DNA from: Coriolopsis trogii
Taxonomy: Eukaryota > Basidiomycota > Agaricomycetes > Polyporales > Polyporaceae
Assembly (NCBI GenBank): GCA_020543525.1
Contig: JAHYIO010000036.1
Span: 992,001 to 1,056,000 of the forward strand
Length of the DNA stretch: 64,000 nt
Direction of reading: 5' to 3'
Shown one piece after another: positions 60,454 to 64,000 of the stretch. How positions within the stretch are numbered: the first letter of the stretch is position 1; every line of letters starts with the position of its first letter. The notes beneath the pieces are model-generated. The model was not told the DNA's origin and did not search any database. It saw nothing but the letters and a program-made list of their open reading frames with translations. The position numbers and the translations under genes were made by a program.

Positions 60454-61288
60454 AGTACTGAAATGCTGTTCGGTAAGGGCAGTGGATGAGCAGGAGTGAG
60501 GCAAGGTACGGGAGTCAGGAGTGTGGGTGGCAGTGGCAGATATACCTACGCTTATATACTATCTCCCGCGGCCTGGCGTGAGTCAGCTCTCGGTCAAGCG
60601 ACGCCAGACGCTGCCCTATAGGCCGAAGGAGCATGTCTCTAGGAACGCCAAGTTCTCGCGTATTGAGTACGTCGAAGACGTTAACCTCAATGCTTGTCGC
60701 GGGCGTAGCGCCGATATCGTTTCAGACGACCGCGATTGCGAAGGATGGCGATGAGTCATTGCAACCCAATTCATTTCGGGAGCATTCGAACTGAGACGCG
60801 AACGTGCTGTCAGGTCGGTTGGCTCACACGCCCGCTACTGCATGCCTCCAGCGAGACGCATATCTGACCTTGGCAAGGTCTGCATGTCGCGATCAATTGG
60901 TTAGTTGCACATCCACAAACCACTGCGACAGACGTATCATACAATGTACATGGAAAGCGGATTTACATTCGGTATCGCACTCGCTTTCAGAGCGCGATCC
61001 CCGCATTGGGTAGCGAGGAATTTGAAACGGCGACAGACACGGGGCCACAGACCACGCGCTGACGCGCTGAAGAGGTGTCCCGCGCGCGCCGATTTTGTGT
61101 GTTTAAACGGATTTGGATGCCGTGGACTATCGTAAGAGACTCGTGAGGAGGAACATGTCACGAGGCCCAACACCAAGGACGAGCTGTTCTTTGTCTGCTC
61201 AAGTTACGGGAGGGGAGGGATGCATTACGCGCATTACTTTTACGAGGAGCTCCTGAGCAAGTATAACAATGAGAAGTCGGAGAGGCTG
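60454..61288. other. Intergenic region between aminotransferase and siderophore transporter
   Basis: About 830 bp: promoter of the aminotransferase gene (with a TATATAAG at 60551-60558) and the 3' region of the transporter gene. No coding sequence was recognised. Confidence 0.5.
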
Positions 61289-63409
61289 TTACATGACGCG
61301 ACCCTTCGTCCTCCGAGTGTCTCTCACGTTGTAGTTCCTCCAGCACGCCACGAGCGGAACAATCAAGCACGTAGCCACGAGAGCAGCGATGCTCTGGGCC
61401 TTCATGGCCTCTCCGTACGCCCAGTTGATGCCTTCCCTGATCGCCGAGCCCGCCGGGTAGCTCTGCTGAACGACCAAGCTGCCATAGATCTCCGCAACGG
61501 TCTCCGCATCGACGCCGGGCAGGCCCTGTGCGAGCTTCTTCGGGAAGATGTTCGTCCAGAGCGCGCCTGAGATACCGTATCCGATACCGTATCCGACGTT
61601 GGTGAAGAGCGAGAGCAGGGCAAGGACGACGGCGACGTTCGCGTGCGGGGCGGCGGACATAACCGCGATCTGTTCACAGACAACGAGGGCCGCAGCAGAG
61701 ATGGTCATCAGGATCTGCGTGCCGACGATGTCCCCGGTGGTGGACCCAGGCTGGCGGTACTTGACGAACAGTCCGGAGGTCAGGACGACGAGCGGCGCAG
61801 AGGCCATCGCCACCCACTTGTAGCGGTTGGTGTACCGAATGAGACTGTCCTGTGATGTCAGATCACTACTCGCCAGAAGGTGAGCATCGTTAACGTACGC
61901 TCCGACAACGAAGGCCCAGACGCATGAACCGAGACTGTAGATGTTGCCGATGTTGCCGGCCCCCGAAATGCTCATGAACAGCGCAACCTGTAGGAACGAG
62001 TTGAAGTAGGTGCTCCAGCAGCTGTGCAGGACGTCAGACAGTGCGCAGGTATATAGAAGGTAAGGGACAACTCACGCTGACGCGACGAACAGGCATCCGG
62101 ATTCAAGGGAGGCGCAAAGCACCGTGCGGTCGGTTAATACGTTGAAGGGCAGGAACGAGACCGGCGTGAACCACTTCTCCCAGGCAACAAACGCCATGAG
62201 GCAAAGTCCACCGATGATGATCATGGCAATGATATCGGGCGTTCTCCATTGCTCGGCCTGGTACGTCGCAATAGTGAGAGGCAGGAGGATTAGGGACCAT
62301 CCTGCGATGATCAGAATCATGCCGATGACTATCCGCCACACATCAGTGCCATTCGTCTGAGGAAACCAAGTAGCAGACGCACCGTCAAATTCGTAGAAGT
62401 AGAATTTGGTCGACTGCCAGAATGTGCGGCCGGAAGAGAGCTTCTGCGTCAGGCCATTGGCGCGTGCCTGGTTGCGGAGTCGAAGGAATAGGAAAGCCAG
62501 CGGGAGACACACGATGGGAATGACGATCGCGAACACACCAAAGCCCCAGCGCCAGCCTGCGTGTTCGACAAATCGCTGGGCGGCGGCAGGACCAGCGAAG
62601 GCAGTGGCAAGGTACGGAGTCGAGTTCACGGCCATAATCAGTGCCCGGTTCCGTAAACTGGATGTGTCTGCAACGTAGACTTCGACGACGTAGCCGATGC
62701 CGTTGTACCCAATTCTGTAGAAGACCTCCGCGGCGGCGTACGTCTCGACATTTTGGCAGGTAGCCATCATAATAAGACCTCAAGGAGAAGAGGTTAGAGA
62801 GCGTCGGAGCAAATGGACACCGAGTACTCACCAACAACCATGATGAGAAGCATGAGCAGGAAGCCTTCAACGCGCCCCCATATGTCGATGATTTTGGCGA
62901 TGGGCAACCGGCAGACACCGCCAACGATGGACGAAACGACATTGGTGGCAGAGAGGAGTCCGTGCCTGTCGAATGAGCTCGTCACGTACGGGACCAGACT
63001 GGACTCCGTCATAGACAACATAGACATAGCCCAGTTATTGAGATAGATGCTGCACACATACGCTCAGCCTGTTTCCCACTCAGGAAGTGGTCAAGCGGAC
63101 CCACAGGATGTACGCGCAAATCATGGCCTTCGTACTCCACTGTGTGGTGATGGCCTCCATCTCCGCGACACCATGGAACATGTGGCCCTCTTCGCTCTTC
63201 TCATCCGTGCCATTCGACGTCGAAGTCGGCGACTGTAAGTCGGGATTGTCGTCGTGATTGAGCTCGGGGACGCCGCCATTGAGCTCAGCCGCCTTCTCGT
63301 CCGACGCGGTCCGCTGGAGCTGAGACTCATGGTCGGAAGCTGGGACAACGGGCGCTTCGGTTGCCTTCTTGCCGAACAGAGTGCTGAGCATGGTCGTTGC
63401 GGCGTTCAT
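61289..63409 (-). CDS. MFS siderophore-iron transporter
   Basis: This protein probably imports ferric siderophores by proton symport at the plasma membrane (SIT/ARN family). The start at 63409 gives MNAATTMLSTLFGKKATEAP, followed by an acidic cytoplasmic leader (SDEKAAELNGGVPELNHDDN). About 14 membrane helices follow, including ILWVRLTTS-region helix 1, LSATNVVSSIVGGVCRLPIA, AEVFYRIGYNGIGYVVEVYV, VADTSSLRNRALIMAVNSTP, IIAMIIIGGLCLMAFVAWEK and GDIVGTQILMTISAAALVVC. The SSLRNRAL loop and the late IREGINWAYGEAMKAQSIAA segment are characteristic of fungal siderophore MFS proteins. The stop at 61289 follows a basic tail. About five introns. Iron-type GATA motifs and a TATA box lie upstream. Confidence 0.88.
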
Positions 63410-63465
63410 TGCGGGAGCGGTTGGCGCGAGAGCAGGCAAACGAAAGCCCCTCACTCCATCGCTCG

Positions 63466-63472
63466 TTATATA
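63466..63472 (-). promoter_or_regulatory. TATA-like box of the siderophore transporter
   Basis: TATATAA on the minus strand, about 57 bp before the transporter start codon and downstream of the GATA cluster. Position and sequence fit a core promoter element; not tested. Confidence 0.55.
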
Positions 63473-63562
63473 GGCCAAGAATCGTCCAGGCGATGGGTCT
63501 TTGCAGGAGGCGCGAGCCAACGGAGGTCCAAGGGTCTGGAGATCCAAGTACCCAGGGATATC

Positions 63563-63677
63563 TTATCAGATTACTCCCGCGGAGGTGTTATCTGATAAAA
63601 GGGGTAAGGTCCATCACTCCCCGACTATCGCACTACTGCGCGCTTCCGGGAGCTATAGCTGCCATCTTATCAGATAA
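63563..63677 (-). promoter_or_regulatory. Cluster of iron-type GATA sites (ATCWGATAA)
   Basis: Three sites upstream of the siderophore transporter match the ATCWGATAA element bound by fungal iron-regulatory GATA factors (SreA/Urbs1 class): TTATCAGAT at 63563-63571, TTATCTGATAA at 63588-63598 and TTATCAGATAA at 63667-63677. The last two are palindromic and match on both strands, giving five matches in 115 bp. They lie about 155-270 bp before the start codon. This predicts repression by iron through a GATA repressor. The motif is seen directly; the regulator is inferred. Confidence 0.8.
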
Positions 63678-64000
63678 TCTCGGCCGATGAGCAGGCGCGC
63701 GGGACCTACCAAACATCCTGCGAGAGGCTGGAGGACAGAGGAGGCATGATAATCGAGGCGTCACACAGACACATTGCCTGTAAGTGCGCACGAGTTCTGT
63801 TTGAGCGATAAGAGAGCTGTAGAGGGACGTATGTGCGCGAGAGGAGTGGGGTTGAACCACCTATTGGTTGATTCCAGGTTGGATATGGCGAGGGTGGCGC
63901 TAAATGCATGCACGTGATGGTCTTTGCTTGGCCTTGTTTGGCGAGGGGCTGTAGTACTGGCAAACCTTATTTTTCGACATCCACAAGCTCGTCCGCGTCG
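63678..64000. other. Distal upstream region to the window edge
   Basis: No gene supported. Short open frames on the minus strand have no recognisable content. It may include the promoter or end of a neighbour beyond the window. Confidence 0.4.

Overview
This window is nuclear DNA from a filamentous basidiomycete, most likely a mushroom-forming Agaricomycete. Genes are dense and on both strands. They are cut by many short spliceosomal introns of about 45-70 nt with GTNNGN donors and CTNAC-like branch sites. The protein set includes a FunK1 protein kinase, tandem secreted S53 (sedolisin) proteases, a siderophore-type MFS transporter and a fused biotin-synthesis enzyme, and no bacterial-style operons are seen. 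No rRNA, tRNA, CRISPR or intact transposon was recognised. The species cannot be named from sequence alone.

Layout. 1-8.1 kb: housekeeping genes in head-to-head pairs: ICln-like / SH3 protein, nicotinate phosphoribosyltransferase / exosome RRP41, and tRNA m7G methyltransferase TRM8 / mitochondrial citrate synthase. 8.3-11.9 kb: a DUF1295 membrane protein and a trimethyllysine-dioxygenase-like enzyme. 11.9-14 kb: no conventional gene, but a striking tandem array of intron-like modules. 14-21.2 kb: a Nudix CoA-diphosphatase divergent from the class III PI3-kinase VPS34, then a BIO3-BIO1 fusion. 22-30.6 kb: a four-helix membrane protein, a FunK1 kinase and a large disordered coiled-coil protein. 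31.6-37.2 kb: two tandem sedolisins. 37.6-40.9 kb: a Yip1-family protein divergent from proteasome ATPase RPT2. 42.8-47.5 kb: a disordered orphan protein, a small complex I-like subunit and a TPR protein. 47.8-52.5 kb: telomerase reverse transcriptase. 53.1-64 kb: an NAD(P)-binding protein, a Ras-GAP, an Aro8-type aminotransferase and a siderophore transporter with a cluster of iron-type GATA sites upstream.

Most genes act in unrelated basal processes (RNA turnover, tRNA modification, TCA cycle, biotin and NAD supply, membrane traffic, proteolysis, telomere upkeep), so there is no metabolic gene cluster. The recurring theme is arrangement: several pairs share divergent promoters of about 150-330 bp. 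Gene ends given here were fixed by reading frame, splice signals and family similarity recalled from knowledge. Exon borders not spelled out are approximate.

The most unusual structure is the 12.2-13.3 kb array. On the minus strand it carries about 13 copies of a GTGAGTACTG donor-like motif, most with a CTTGCTAACCGC branch-like motif, separated by roughly 20-35 nt spacers. It also shows an internal higher-order duplication.
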